Shown: piece by piece, positions 23,945-32,377 of the stretch
How positions within the stretch are numbered: position 1 is the stretch's first letter
Layout of the letters: each line of letters opens with the position of its first letter
From: Acidimicrobiales bacterium
Lineage (GTDB): Bacteria > Actinomycetota > Acidimicrobiia > Acidimicrobiales > SZUA-35
NCBI GenBank assembly: GCA_013003535.1
Contig: JABDIY010000013.1
Coordinates: 1-36,928 of the forward strand
DNA: 36,928 nt
Direction: 5' to 3'
Position numbers and translations under genes: made by a program
The notes under the pieces: generated by a model
What the model saw: only the letters and a program-made list of their open reading frames with translations
Database searches by the model: none
Told to the model about the DNA's origin: nothing

Positions 23945-25159
23945 ATGAGTCGTCGTTTGTGTGGCGCGCAGTCGCTTCGTCGCAGCATCGGAGCGCTTGG
24001 CATAGCACTACTGCTATCGGTTCCGACGGTCGAAGCACAGACCGACGATGACGATGCGACGACCACCGTCGAAGACCTTCGAGCGGAGAAGCGCAAGATC
24101 CAGGCTGACAGGGTTGACAACGCGCTGCAGATCGACGCTGCCACTGCCGACATCAACGATCTGACCGAAGCACTCAGCACCCTGCGCGGTTGGATGAACA
24201 ATCAGCAATTGGTCGTCGCAGCATCGCGGGGCCGGGCCACCTCCGCCCGAGCGGCACTCGATGAGGCTCAGGCCGGCGTTGATCTCGTTACCGAAGAAAT
24301 CGACCGCCTCGGGGGGCAGATTCGAGAGGAAGCGGTTCGTGCCTTTCTTGGCGGCGGACACGGAGGCGTGCTCCTGGAAACAGGGGATCCGACGGTGGCG
24401 ATTCGCCAGGAATCGCTTTCGCGTCATTTGCGGGGAACTATCGATGACCTTCGGGATCGGCTGAGTGTCGCACGACAAGAGCTGGTGGTTGGCCAACAGC
24501 ACGTCGTAGATACATCTCAGGCCGCCGACGAGCAGCAACTGCAGTCAGAACAAGCCCTTCGAGAACTAGAGGAAATGTCGCTGGAGTACCAAGACCTACT
24601 GATCGGATCAGAAGAGCGGTTGGATCTACTCCTCTCAGAGCGACAAACGCTCGCCGAACTCAATGAGACAGTTGGCTCGGAGCTGTCTAAGGCCGAAGCA
24701 CAGCTAGTCGCGCTGCTCGGAGCGGCCGGCGGACCAGGTGCTGGGCGCGCTGAGCTTGTCTTTCCCAGCGACATCGTCGACGCAGGCTATGGCATCAAGG
24801 TGCACCGCGATATTGCCGAGGATGTCCGGGCCCTGCTCCAGGCTGCGCAGTTGGATGGCATCAACTTGGGCGGGGGTGGGTACCGCGACTCTTCCGCGCA
24901 AATCCGACTGAGAAGAGCGAACTGCGGAGGCTCGGACTATGCGATCTATGAAATGCCAGCCAGTAGATGTCGTCCACCGACCGCACGGCCAGGAAGTTCT
25001 ATGCACGAACAGGGTCGGGCAATCGATTTCACCTACAACGGCTCGCTCATCACTCGACGGTCGGGGCCGGGATGGGAGTGGCTCAGCGCGAACGCCTCGA
25101 GCTATGGATTGTTCAACCTTCCCAGTGAGGCGTGGCACTTCTCCACCAATGGCAAATAG
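23945..25159 (+). CDS. Coiled-coil exported protein with VanY-type D,D-carboxypeptidase domain
   Basis: 404 aa. Signal peptide (about 1-27), then a long coiled coil (about 35-270) like that of EnvC/NlpD-type or RipA-like cell-wall proteins, then a VanY/peptidase-M15B domain. Zinc motif SxHxxGxAxD is present at 352-361 (SMHEQGRAID), with the second half EAWHFS at 395-400, so the metal and catalytic residues are complete. The expected role is trimming of peptidoglycan peptides. The upstream ATG at 23927 lies at the operator edge and is less likely; AGGAGG is unusually close to the ATG at 23945. Confidence 0.85.
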   Translation: MSRRLCGAQSLRRSIGALGIALLLSVPTVEAQTDDDDATTTVEDLRAEKRKIQADRVDNALQIDAATADINDLTEALSTLRGWMNNQQLVVAASRGRATSARAALDEAQAGVDLVTEEIDRLGGQIREEAVRAFLGGGHGGVLLETGDPTVAIRQESLSRHLRGTIDDLRDRLSVARQELVVGQQHVVDTSQAADEQQLQSEQALRELEEMSLEYQDLLIGSEERLDLLLSERQTLAELNETVGSELSKAEAQLVALLGAAGGPGAGRAELVFPSDIVDAGYGIKVHRDIAEDVRALLQAAQLDGINLGGGGYRDSSAQIRLRRANCGGSDYAIYEMPASRCRPPTARPGSSMHEQGRAIDFTYNGSLITRRSGPGWEWLSANASSYGLFNLPSEAWHFSTNGK

Positions 25160-25321
25160 GCACGACCAAACGCCCCACCACAGAGCGCAGCCTTGCTGTC
25201 CGTCGTTCGACTCTGACGACCAAAGCGATGACGCACGCGGTCACCGGAATGACATCGACACATGTCGCCGAAATGGCCGATCCCACAGCCGAGTCGCCGC
25301 CTGTCGCCGACCACAGTCCGG

Positions 25322-25340
25322 CTACTACACCGTGTAGGAT
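25322..25340 (+). promoter_or_regulatory. Dyad operator upstream of His-rich anchored protein
   Basis: CTACTACA-CCG-TGTAGGAT. The inner TACA-N3-TGTA is perfect, and TAGGAT is a possible -10. It ends 41 bp before the GTG at 25381. Confidence 0.65.
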
Positions 25341-25380
25341 ACCCTCATAGTTTTTCGAATGGTCTCGACGAAGGAGTCCC

Positions 25381-26052
25381 GTGGGCAAGACAATTCAACT
25401 TCCTCCTGGTGGCAAACAAGAGCCAACCCAGCCATCGCCGCGAAACCCAGGGTCGGACAGGTCATCGGTTCCGTGGTTCCCGCTCACCATCGCTGTGCTG
25501 ATTGCTGTTGGCGTGGCGATGGTGCTAGTGCTGGCTCAGCAACGAGAGTCGGTGGCCGGGATCGCACCGGAGGCGGGCGAGGACCACTGGCACAGCTCTT
25601 TCTCGGTTTATGCCTGCGACCAGTGGCTACCTCCGACCTCCACAACTGAGCACGGGAACGGCATCCATAGCCACGCGGATGGCTTGATCCACATTCATCC
25701 GTCGAATCCCCAGGCAGCGGGCCCGAACGCCACCTTGGGTGAGTATTTGTCCGCGTCCGGGGCCCTTCTCACCGACGATTCCTATGTCCCGGGCCCAGGA
25801 GAAGCACCCACCATCCTCGACGAGGCAACGGGATGTGATGGGGCTCCTGCGGAGTTGGCCGTTGCACGGTGGGCGGCCGAGGATCCGGATGCCGAGCCGG
25901 AAGTGTTCCGATCCGACTTGGCGGAATACCGTTTCCGAACCGACGGGGAGATCTTGACGTTGGCATTGTTGCCCGAGGGTCAGCCAGTCCCCCGGGACCC
26001 GAGTACCGACCCTGTCGCCAGTCCAGCCGGTCCCGCGGGGCTCTCTGAGTAG
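25381..26052 (+). CDS. Membrane-anchored His-rich extracytoplasmic protein
   Basis: 223 aa from GTG, with AAGGAG 4 nt upstream. Cytoplasmic Pro-rich head (1-32), one membrane helix (about 33-52), then an outside domain. Metal-ligand-rich segments: DHWHSSFSVYACDQ (about 68-81) and HGNGIHSHADGLIHIHPS (about 89-106), seven His in the second alone, plus a later Cys in ATGCDGAP. I recall a conserved Acidimicrobiia family of this type without assigned function. Copper binding is an inference from composition and context. The stop overlaps the next start (TAGTG). Confidence 0.75.
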   Translation: MGKTIQLPPGGKQEPTQPSPRNPGSDRSSVPWFPLTIAVLIAVGVAMVLVLAQQRESVAGIAPEAGEDHWHSSFSVYACDQWLPPTSTTEHGNGIHSHADGLIHIHPSNPQAAGPNATLGEYLSASGALLTDDSYVPGPGEAPTILDEATGCDGAPAELAVARWAAEDPDAEPEVFRSDLAEYRFRTDGEILTLALLPEGQPVPRDPSTDPVASPAGPAGLSE

Positions 26053-26846
26053 TGGAGCTTGGGGCGCATCGTCGACTCTGGCTGCTTGCGCTTGTGACCC
26101 TCACCGGATGCGGTTCTTCACCCACAATCGACAGCAGCGTGGAGGAGCTGGTCGCATCGGTGGTCGAGAATCCCGGCCCGGAAGTCTTCTCAATTGATTT
26201 CGTACCGGTGAATCCGTCGCCGTACGTGGCGTGTCTTCAGGGAATCGACGAGGTCCGGGCGGTCATTGACAGGCCCGGCGGGATCATCCGGCTGCAACCC
26301 CGCCGGTCCGCCCCGCCGATTCTTGTTGCGCCCGACAGGGTGCTCGTCGAATCCCAGGAAGCGGGTGACTGGTTCGAACTGCCGTTGCCTACTGCATCGG
26401 ACCGACCAGCGCTGGAGCAGGTGTTTGGCACCTCCCTCGCAGGTTTCATCATGAATGGGGTCGCAGAGCCCAACCTGAACGAGACGGCAGCTGCGTTGTT
26501 GTCGGTCGCAGATGAAGTTGGAACGGCGCCAACACCGGTGGGCCTGCCCGGCAGCTCGTTTGAAGTGATCGTCGACAGTGACAAGTACCTCGCAGAATCC
26601 GGAGGAGGATCGGATGTGCCGATACCGACAGCGACGGTGACGGCCACTGCCAGCGGTGAGGTGACTGGCATCGCCATAGCTCGCTCGGCCACAGGATCAG
26701 CAGAGGATGAGGGCGGACCCTACGCTCTTGTCGGGCGTCCATTCGAAGAGTTGTTGGTGCAGCTTCCGGACGAGAACATGGTGCGAGAACAGACGCTGTC
26801 TGAGGTGCTGTATCCGCGGCCCCAACAGTCCTGTCGGTTTTCTTGA
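26052..26846 (+). CDS. Lipoprotein of unknown function
   Basis: 264 aa from GTG. A short signal with lipobox LTGC (about 17-20) predicts lipid anchoring outside the membrane. The mature domain is mixed alpha/beta without recognised motif; two other Cys (YVACLQG and the C-terminal SCRFS) could form a disulfide. Start overlaps the stop of the His-rich protein by 1 bp, so both are cotranscribed from the dyad promoter at 25322. Confidence 0.7.
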   Translation: MELGAHRRLWLLALVTLTGCGSSPTIDSSVEELVASVVENPGPEVFSIDFVPVNPSPYVACLQGIDEVRAVIDRPGGIIRLQPRRSAPPILVAPDRVLVESQEAGDWFELPLPTASDRPALEQVFGTSLAGFIMNGVAEPNLNETAAALLSVADEVGTAPTPVGLPGSSFEVIVDSDKYLAESGGGSDVPIPTATVTATASGEVTGIAIARSATGSAEDEGGPYALVGRPFEELLVQLPDENMVREQTLSEVLYPRPQQSCRFS

Positions 26847-27059
26847 GGCCGTGCGGTACTGTCTGGCTCGATCCAGGAGGCTTGACTGTCCGCGGCTGCC
26901 CCACACTGCTTCGCTACCTGAGTTCGGACCCCCAGCTTGGTCACGGTTTCGGTGGCGTGCCCGTGACATGGGACACGGACATGGGATCGGTCCAGGAACG
27001 GACCGGTTTCCTACAGTGTGTCGGATGTACGCCTTGAAGTCGGCAAAGGGGGTCCTCGG
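26847..27059. other. Intergenic, contains operator only
   Basis: Apart from the dyad at 27008-27026 I see no gene or RNA in these 213 bp. Confidence 0.4.
27008..27026 (+). promoter_or_regulatory. Dyad operator upstream of haloperoxidase-like gene
   Basis: TTCCTACA-GTG-TGTCGGAT, about 34 bp before the ATG at 27060. It argues against using the earlier in-frame ATG at 27018, which lies inside it. Confidence 0.6.
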
Positions 27060-28889
27060 ATGACGAGCATTCCCCGGGTCGATGACGCAACGCGCACCGA
27101 TCGGCACTGGAAGCCGATGGTGGCGGTCTTTGCGGCGGTAGTCGCTCTTCTGTCGGTCGTTGGTTTCGTCGTGGCCCGAAACCGCTCGGCATCGTGTGAC
27201 CCAAGTTCGGCAACTGCCCGGCTCTGGAACGAGGCCACCCTCGACGCGATTCGTCGTGACTTCCCTGCGCCGACGGTGCATTCGCGAAACCTTTATCACC
27301 TCTCTGCGGCCATGTGGGATGTTTGGGCCGCATATGAGCCGGGCGCATCAGGGGTGTTCGTCAACGGTAGCCGGTCCGCCCATGACCGCGAAGGGGCCAG
27401 ATCCGAGGCCATCAGCTATGCCGCCCACCGGCTTCTGAGTTCCAGGTACGCCAACGCTGTCGGGGCCGACGAGTCGCTTGCCCAATTCGACCAAACCCTT
27501 GCAGACCTCTGTTTCGACCTCGGCACTGCGCCTGATCCAGGGTCTCCTGGGGCGTTTGGCGTTTCGGTCGCGGATGCGGTCTTGACCGCCACCCGCGATG
27601 ACGGCTCGCTTGAAGCATCGGGATACATCGATCTCAGCTATGTCCCTGTCAATCAACCGCTCTCGGTGGACGAAGCGGGTACCAACATGGCTGACCCGAA
27701 CCGGTGGCAGCCGCTCAGCCTGGAGGAGCAGGTCACTCAGAACGGTCAACGGATCGAAGCAGGGGTACAGGAGTTCATTGGACCCAACTGGGGATACGTC
27801 ACCCCGTTTGCCATCGACCCGGACCCCGTGACTGGACTCCCATTTGACCCGGGGCCACCGCCCCTTCTTGGCGTCGACGAAAAGGCGTTCACTGCGGCCG
27901 CCTCACAGATCGTGCGGTTCTCAAGCCGACTCGATACCCAATCAGAGGCCACAGTCGACATCAGCCCTGCCGTTGTCGGCAACACCCGCCTGGGCAGCTA
28001 CGAACCAGAGGGCTGGGCAAGCAACCCCGACACGGGCCAGCCCTACCCCTCGAACGTGGTGCTCGAGGCCGACTACGGGCGGGTTATCGCCGAGTACTGG
28101 GCCGACGGTCCCGACTCGGAAACCCCTCCTGGGCACTGGAATACCCTGGCCAGCGAGGTCGGGAACCGGCTGGAGGCACATGGTGGGCTGAGCGTCGACG
28201 GGATGGAGGTGGACCGACTCGAGTGGGACGTCAAGGTGGGACTGGCGCTAAACGGAGCGCTCCACGATTCCGCCATTGCGGCCTGGGGAGCCAAAGCCTT
28301 CTACGACTATGCCCGCCCCATCTCCATGATCCGGTACCTCGGCCAGCGCGGGCAGCTCGAAGAAGTGCCCGGTGTGATCGAGACGATCACCGACGAGACC
28401 GCCGCCCCTGGCCAACGGCATGTCCATCTCTCCGACTACATCGGCGAGCAGGCCGTGTACGCCTGGCTTGGCGAGCCGCTGTATCCCGAACAGATGGTCG
28501 GCGGCGTGTCGTGGATTCGCGCCGCTAGATGGGTTCCATATCAGCGGGCTTCCTTCGTGACCCCGTCGTTCGCGGGGTATGTAAGTGGACATAGCGCCTT
28601 CAGCCGGGCCGCTGCCGAGGTGTTGACCGAACTGACCGGGTCACAATTCTTCCCCGGCGGGGTGCTGACCCACGTGGTCGAGCCCGGCGGGTTGTTGCAC
28701 GAGGCCGGACCTGCCTCGACCATCGAGCTGCAGTGGGCGACCTACCGCGATGCTGCCGATCAGGCCGGGCTGTCTCGCTTGTACGGGGGCATCCACGTCA
28801 GAGCCGATGATCTCGGTGGCCGCCGGATGGGTGCCGCCATCGGACAGGAAGCAGTATCGGAGGCCCGTCGCCTCTTTAACCGAGGGTGA
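27060..28889 (+). CDS. Vanadium-dependent haloperoxidase-like / PAP2-fold protein
   Basis: 609 aa. N-terminal helix (about 20-40) anchors or exports it. The vanadate/phosphate pocket of the haloperoxidase-PAP2 superfamily is visible in order: Lys412 and Arg419-Pro (KAFYDYARP), SGHSAFSR with catalytic His511, and SRLYGGIHVRAD with Arg573 and His579. All key ligands are therefore present. Members use vanadate and H2O2 to oxidise halides, or act as phosphatases; sequence alone does not separate them. It is single, behind the dyad at 27008, in a copper regulon. Third-position GC and length are normal. Confidence 0.85.
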   Translation: MTSIPRVDDATRTDRHWKPMVAVFAAVVALLSVVGFVVARNRSASCDPSSATARLWNEATLDAIRRDFPAPTVHSRNLYHLSAAMWDVWAAYEPGASGVFVNGSRSAHDREGARSEAISYAAHRLLSSRYANAVGADESLAQFDQTLADLCFDLGTAPDPGSPGAFGVSVADAVLTATRDDGSLEASGYIDLSYVPVNQPLSVDEAGTNMADPNRWQPLSLEEQVTQNGQRIEAGVQEFIGPNWGYVTPFAIDPDPVTGLPFDPGPPPLLGVDEKAFTAAASQIVRFSSRLDTQSEATVDISPAVVGNTRLGSYEPEGWASNPDTGQPYPSNVVLEADYGRVIAEYWADGPDSETPPGHWNTLASEVGNRLEAHGGLSVDGMEVDRLEWDVKVGLALNGALHDSAIAAWGAKAFYDYARPISMIRYLGQRGQLEEVPGVIETITDETAAPGQRHVHLSDYIGEQAVYAWLGEPLYPEQMVGGVSWIRAARWVPYQRASFVTPSFAGYVSGHSAFSRAAAEVLTELTGSQFFPGGVLTHVVEPGGLLHEAGPASTIELQWATYRDAADQAGLSRLYGGIHVRADDLGGRRMGAAIGQEAVSEARRLFNRG

Positions 28890-28899
28890 CCTCTGATAG

Positions 28900-28916
28900 T
28901 CCTACACTCTGTAGGA
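28900..28916 (+). promoter_or_regulatory. Dyad operator upstream of cytochrome c gene
   Basis: TCCTACA-CTC-TGTAGGA, perfect over 17 bp, with TAGGAT as possible -10; 52 bp before the ATG. Confidence 0.7.
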
Positions 28917-28967
28917 TGTTGCCGTGCGCGCCAACCGGACCATGAGCCGTCCTTCCTCTTCTGTGTC

Positions 28968-29348
28968 ATGAGGATCATCTGTGTAGCGGCGATTGCGGCC
29001 TCTCTTTCCATCGGACTCACTGCGTGCGGCCAGGATGACCCGATAGCTGCACCACCAGTGCCGCTCGCAGCCGATGCTGATGGCGCCGCTGTTTACCAGG
29101 CCCGATGCGCCTCGTGCCACGGTGAGGACCTTCGAGGAACCGACATGGGACCCTCCCAACTATCCATCGTCTACGAGCCCGGCCACCATGGTGACGAGTC
29201 TTATCGATCCGCCATCCGCAACGGAGCCCGACAACATCACTGGGGGTTCGGCAACATGCCACCGGTCGCCGATATTACCGATGACCAGATTGAACGAGTC
29301 ATCGTCTACATCCGCGCCCAGCAAGAGGCCTTGGGTTTCGACCGGTAG
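28968..29348 (+). CDS. Lipoprotein mono-heme cytochrome c
   Basis: 126 aa. Lipobox LTAC with Cys20 makes it a membrane-tethered extracytoplasmic protein. Heme site CASCH at 47-51, proximal His51, probable axial Met97 in GFGNMPPV. Class I small cytochrome c fold (end DDQIERVIVYIRAQQ). It could carry electrons for the multicopper oxidase or for the haloperoxidase neighbour (inference). It needs CcdA-dependent heme attachment, consistent with the thiol genes nearby. Convergent with the second CopC-CopD gene. Confidence 0.9.
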   Translation: MRIICVAAIAASLSIGLTACGQDDPIAAPPVPLAADADGAAVYQARCASCHGEDLRGTDMGPSQLSIVYEPGHHGDESYRSAIRNGARQHHWGFGNMPPVADITDDQIERVIVYIRAQQEALGFDR

Positions 29349-29441
29349 AAAATGGCAGCGGCAAATACTGTTCCGACCTGTCGGCCCGGGCCATTGAGAA
29401 CCGCTCCGCGTGCTGGTTCCGGGAGTGCCTGTGAGCGCCTC

Positions 29442-31076
29442 TCAGATCGCCGAGGCTCCCACGAGGAATGCGGTCAGAACCGCCACCGCAACCATCAGCG
29501 TTGCCTCTCTGGTTACGACGGACCGGAACTCCGCGGCAAGAACCGGATCGTCAGGTGCACTCTCCAGCTTTGGTATCAAGACCTTGTGGTTGTAGCCCCC
29601 AACTGCGGCAACCACTGCTACGAGCGCGCTCTTGGCTACCAGAAAGCGCCCCCACGGAGTTGACCACAACTGTGCGGGCGACTCAAGGATGATGACAGCC
29701 AAAGCCAGACCGGCCAAGGCAACTGCCACGAGAGAGACCGCAGCCACAACGGAGAACCGGACGGCCAACTGCAGCGACCGCAGTTCCTCCCCGCGGCGGT
29801 GGCGGCGAAACAGGACTGCTGCAATCATGACCACGCCACCAGCCCAAACGCCTGCGCCTCCAACATGAACAAGGTCGACCAGGCCGGTGAGAAAGCGGTT
29901 TCCTTCGGTCACGGTGTGACCATCGAACAGGTATGCGACAACAAGCAAAGCCGAGCCGATCAGGCCCGCAGTCGTCGGCAACCACATATGGTCGCCCCGG
30001 TGGAGGAGCGGCTCAGTCGCGATTGGATCAGGGGATTCAGACCAGAAGTTGCTCGTGTCCGGAGAGCCGGTTCTCGTACCTGACCCGACCGAGGCGAGCT
30101 CACGAATAGCGATGACTGGGTCCGGCGCCCCGACGGCCGCAATGAACTGGTCGCGGGCGCCAACTACGACGGCTGCGCCACCAGCCAAACGGAGCACAAC
30201 CGCGGCTCCGAACGCCGACCACAACACACTCCAAAGCGACGATGGCGAAACCGCGCCACTCCAGTTGCCGTCGTTTTCAACAACGAGCTGACCCAACACT
30301 CCTGCGGTGGTTCCCACTATCACAAGCAGGCCCGCCCACCGAACCCAAAAGAGTACGTAGCGGATGTCACCCTTGGAGCTCCGCAGCACCATGCCCACAA
30401 ACACCACGGCCCCGACGGCCAGCAGGCTCGCAGCGATAACAAGCAGGCGAGACGCAAACACCAGTGCATCAGCCGACCACGTCGACTCCGCTGTGCCCAG
30501 GAACGCCTCCATGTCGGTTTCCTCAAGACCTGAGCCGGCTCCTGCGGCAGCGCTCACCGCACCGAATCCACCATCAACGCCTTCATCGACAGAGGCCGGG
30601 ATCGGGCTGGTCGGAGTCTGAGCTTGTCTAGATGCCGGTGGCTCTGCGCTTGGAGCCGTCTCGGTCGAGGCGACAGCAGTGGTCGGTGGCGTTCCCGACG
30701 GCGCGGGCAAGAGGGTGAAGGTGAAGGACCCGTCGATCGGATGGGCATCAGGAGCCTTCACATTCCACCGGACACCGATCTCCCCCGGCTCCAGTGGTGG
30801 ATCGAAGAGAGCGACCCATGTCAAACCATCGGTTGTGTACGTCTCCACCACTTCTCGGATCATCCCGGTTCCGTCCAACACGACGAATCCTTCGCCAGCG
30901 GGTTCTGCTTCACCGGTGAAAACGAACTCGAGCTCGCTCAGTGGGCCCTCGACCTGTGCCCCTACGGCCGGATTCGAGTGGTCGAACCCTGTGTGAGCCC
31001 CAACCGGGCCGGCCAGAAGCAGAGCGAGGAGAACTGTCACGACAGACAGTGCCGCGAACGTTTTGGGGGGCGTCAT
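29442..31076 (-). CDS. CopC-CopD fusion copper resistance protein (copy 2)
   Basis: 544 aa. Same architecture as the copy at 11569: mature N-terminal His28 (AHTGFDHS), Asp110-Ala-His112, then a longer Pro/Ala/Thr linker (about 125-195) and a CopD domain with FDGHTV, VHVGGAGVWAGG and GGYNHKVLIP. Conservation of both copper ligand sets says both copies are functional. The linker is about 40 residues longer, which accounts for the size difference. Preceded by the dyad at 31115-31133. Confidence 0.93.
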   Translation of the reverse strand: MTPPKTFAALSVVTVLLALLLAGPVGAHTGFDHSNPAVGAQVEGPLSELEFVFTGEAEPAGEGFVVLDGTGMIREVVETYTTDGLTWVALFDPPLEPGEIGVRWNVKAPDAHPIDGSFTFTLLPAPSGTPPTTAVASTETAPSAEPPASRQAQTPTSPIPASVDEGVDGGFGAVSAAAGAGSGLEETDMEAFLGTAESTWSADALVFASRLLVIAASLLAVGAVVFVGMVLRSSKGDIRYVLFWVRWAGLLVIVGTTAGVLGQLVVENDGNWSGAVSPSSLWSVLWSAFGAAVVLRLAGGAAVVVGARDQFIAAVGAPDPVIAIRELASVGSGTRTGSPDTSNFWSESPDPIATEPLLHRGDHMWLPTTAGLIGSALLVVAYLFDGHTVTEGNRFLTGLVDLVHVGGAGVWAGGVVMIAAVLFRRHRRGEELRSLQLAVRFSVVAAVSLVAVALAGLALAVIILESPAQLWSTPWGRFLVAKSALVAVVAAVGGYNHKVLIPKLESAPDDPVLAAEFRSVVTREATLMVAVAVLTAFLVGASAI

Positions 31077-31114
31077 GTTGGCCTCTCAGGCTCTATCGGG
31101 ACAGAAATCGTGTC

Positions 31115-31133
31115 ACACTACAGGATGTCGTAG
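31115..31133 (-). promoter_or_regulatory. Dyad operator upstream of copC-copD copy 2
   Basis: Plus-strand ACACTACA-GGA-TGTCGTAG; one arm perfect, the other with two changes. On the minus strand TAGTGT could be -10. It lies 39 bp before the start codon, and is the last such dyad in the window. Confidence 0.6.
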
Positions 31134-31585
31134 CCGTTTGTGCGTTCGCGTCCGATGTCCAGGACTCACGGCAGCTTGGGAGTCGGCTTTCGACTCAGGC
31201 CACTCACGAGTTGACCCCCATCTTGGGCAGAACTTTTGACGCGGCAGCAGGCCCGCCAAATCGAGGGACCGGCACTCCGAATCAGATGACCTGGCGACCA
31301 AGCCCCGCCCCGAAGGCGGGGCCGCACCAATGGTGATCAACCGATGCTGCGTCAAGGGTCGGCTCCGGGACTCCGCTACGCTCCGTGTCCTCGCCTTCGC
31401 CTGCCGGCGATCCCTTGACCCCAAGACACGGCCGACGCCGCTGATCTGGCGCAGAACGGAGAGATCCATGGCGGATGAGCCTCTCACTACCTCGCACCCG
31501 AACCGGGCGCCCGGATCGAATCAGGCGCGCAGATGGCCGAGGAACGAAGGTGTGGCGCGATGAGTAACGAGTCGACTCAGAGGGT
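31134..31585. other. Intergenic spacer between copper and mercury regions
   Basis: About 450 bp without a recognisable gene. It contains a strong GC hairpin GCCCCGCC-CCGAA-GGCGGGGC at 31302-31322 without a T-tract. Frames present (31113-31487 and 31330-31563) have no family features. No copy of the copper dyad is found here or further right, marking the edge of that regulon. Confidence 0.4.
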
Positions 31586-31639
31586 CCTCAACGGCCGCTA
31601 AGGGCCGGCACCGGTGATTCTGCTCGCTAGCGGTTGAGG
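31586..31639 (-). terminator. Inverted repeat at 3' end of merR
   Basis: CCTCAAC(gg)CCGCTA at 31586-31600 pairs with CTAGCGGTTGAGG at 31627-31639, bulged by two bases, overlapping the merR stop. It could form the terminator of the merR transcript; there is no T-run. Confidence 0.35.
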
Positions 31640-32022
31640 ATGTGGCAGACCTCGTCGGTGCCGCACTCGGCAGGGTCAAGCTGGGCGCTGCGGTCGAGGA
31701 GCTCGACCAGGTCGCTCCGGAGTTGTCGGAGCTCGCCAATTCGTTGGTCGACGTCGTCGAGCTTGTCGTGTAGGAGCTGGTCGACGTGTTCGCAGGGTGC
31801 GATGCCGTCGGCGCGGACCTCGATGACCCCGGTGATCTCCGCGAGTGTCAACCCTGCGGCCTGGGCACGTTGGATGAACCGGATCCGTCCCAACGCGGAG
31901 GCGTCGTAGCACCGGTAGCCGTTCAAGCTTCGCTCAGCCGGGGGCAGCAGGCCTCGACGTTCGTAGTAGCGAATTGTCTGGGTCGGCACCGAGCACGCGG
32001 TCGCCAGCTCACCAATCTTCAT
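31627..32022 (-). CDS. merR: MerR-family regulator of the mercury operon
   Basis: 131 aa from the ATG at 32022 (MKIGELATACSV). DNA-binding domain with TIRYYERRGLLPP and YRCYD; dimerisation helix from about 80. Cysteines fit the mercury sensor pattern: one at the start of the long helix (APCEHVDQLL) and two near the end (ECGTDEVCHIL), spaced as in MerR, which binds Hg(II) with three Cys across the dimer. It is divergent from the resistance genes and controls the long-spacer promoter at 32040-32071. Other thiophilic metals cannot be excluded. Confidence 0.88.
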   Translation of the reverse strand: MKIGELATACSVPTQTIRYYERRGLLPPAERSLNGYRCYDASALGRIRFIQRAQAAGLTLAEITGVIEVRADGIAPCEHVDQLLHDKLDDVDQRIGELRQLRSDLVELLDRSAQLDPAECGTDEVCHILNR

Positions 32023-32039
32023 CCTCACGAGGCTACCCC

Positions 32040-32071
32040 TTGACCTTGAACCACGGTGCAAGGTTTATGGT
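32040..32071 (+). promoter_or_regulatory. MerR-type promoter with 20-bp spacer
   Basis: TTGACC (-35, 32040-32045) and TATGGT (-10, 32066-32071) are separated by 20 bp, the overlong spacing that MerR activators twist into shape. Inside it the dyad ACCTTG-N10-CAAGGT (32043-32064) matches the style of MerR operators. mRNA would begin close to the ATG at 32078. Confidence 0.8.
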
Positions 32072-32077
32072 GGGTGT

Positions 32078-32377
32078 ATGGACGTGACCCTGTTGTACTT
32101 CGATGACTGCCCCAACTGGCTCGTCGCCAACGCGCACCTCGACACGCTCCTTGCCGAACATCCGGAGATGTCGATCACCCGCCACGTCGTGGAGACTCCC
32201 GAAGAGGCAGAACGCACCAGGTTCCGAGGCTCGCCGAGCATCCTCGTCAACGGTGTGGACCCGTTTGCCGACGCCGACGCCCCTGTTGGACTTTCGTGCC
32301 GCGTCTACCAGACTCCCGACGGCCCAGCCGGGTCACCAACCCTCGAGCAACTGCGCAATGTCCTCGCGCATGGGTAG
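32078..32377 (+). CDS. DF-family thioredoxin-fold protein
   Basis: 99 aa. Starts MDVTLLYFDDCPNW, with Cys11 at the end of strand 1, and contains the cis-Pro-like FRGSPSILVNG; glutaredoxin-like fold. I recall this family (called DF family (seleno)protein) in mer clusters, where the residue equivalent to Cys11 is Cys or selenocysteine; here it is Cys (TGC). It is likely to handle Hg(II) thiolates or reduce the lyase. First gene of the mer operon, starting at or near the transcription start. Confidence 0.8.
   Translation: MDVTLLYFDDCPNWLVANAHLDTLLAEHPEMSITRHVVETPEEAERTRFRGSPSILVNGVDPFADADAPVGLSCRVYQTPDGPAGSPTLEQLRNVLAHG

Noticed and set aside
31302-31322. Strong GC hairpin as intrinsic terminator
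   Set aside because: No T-tract on either strand and too far (about 300 bp) from the merR stop; left as unexplained structure.
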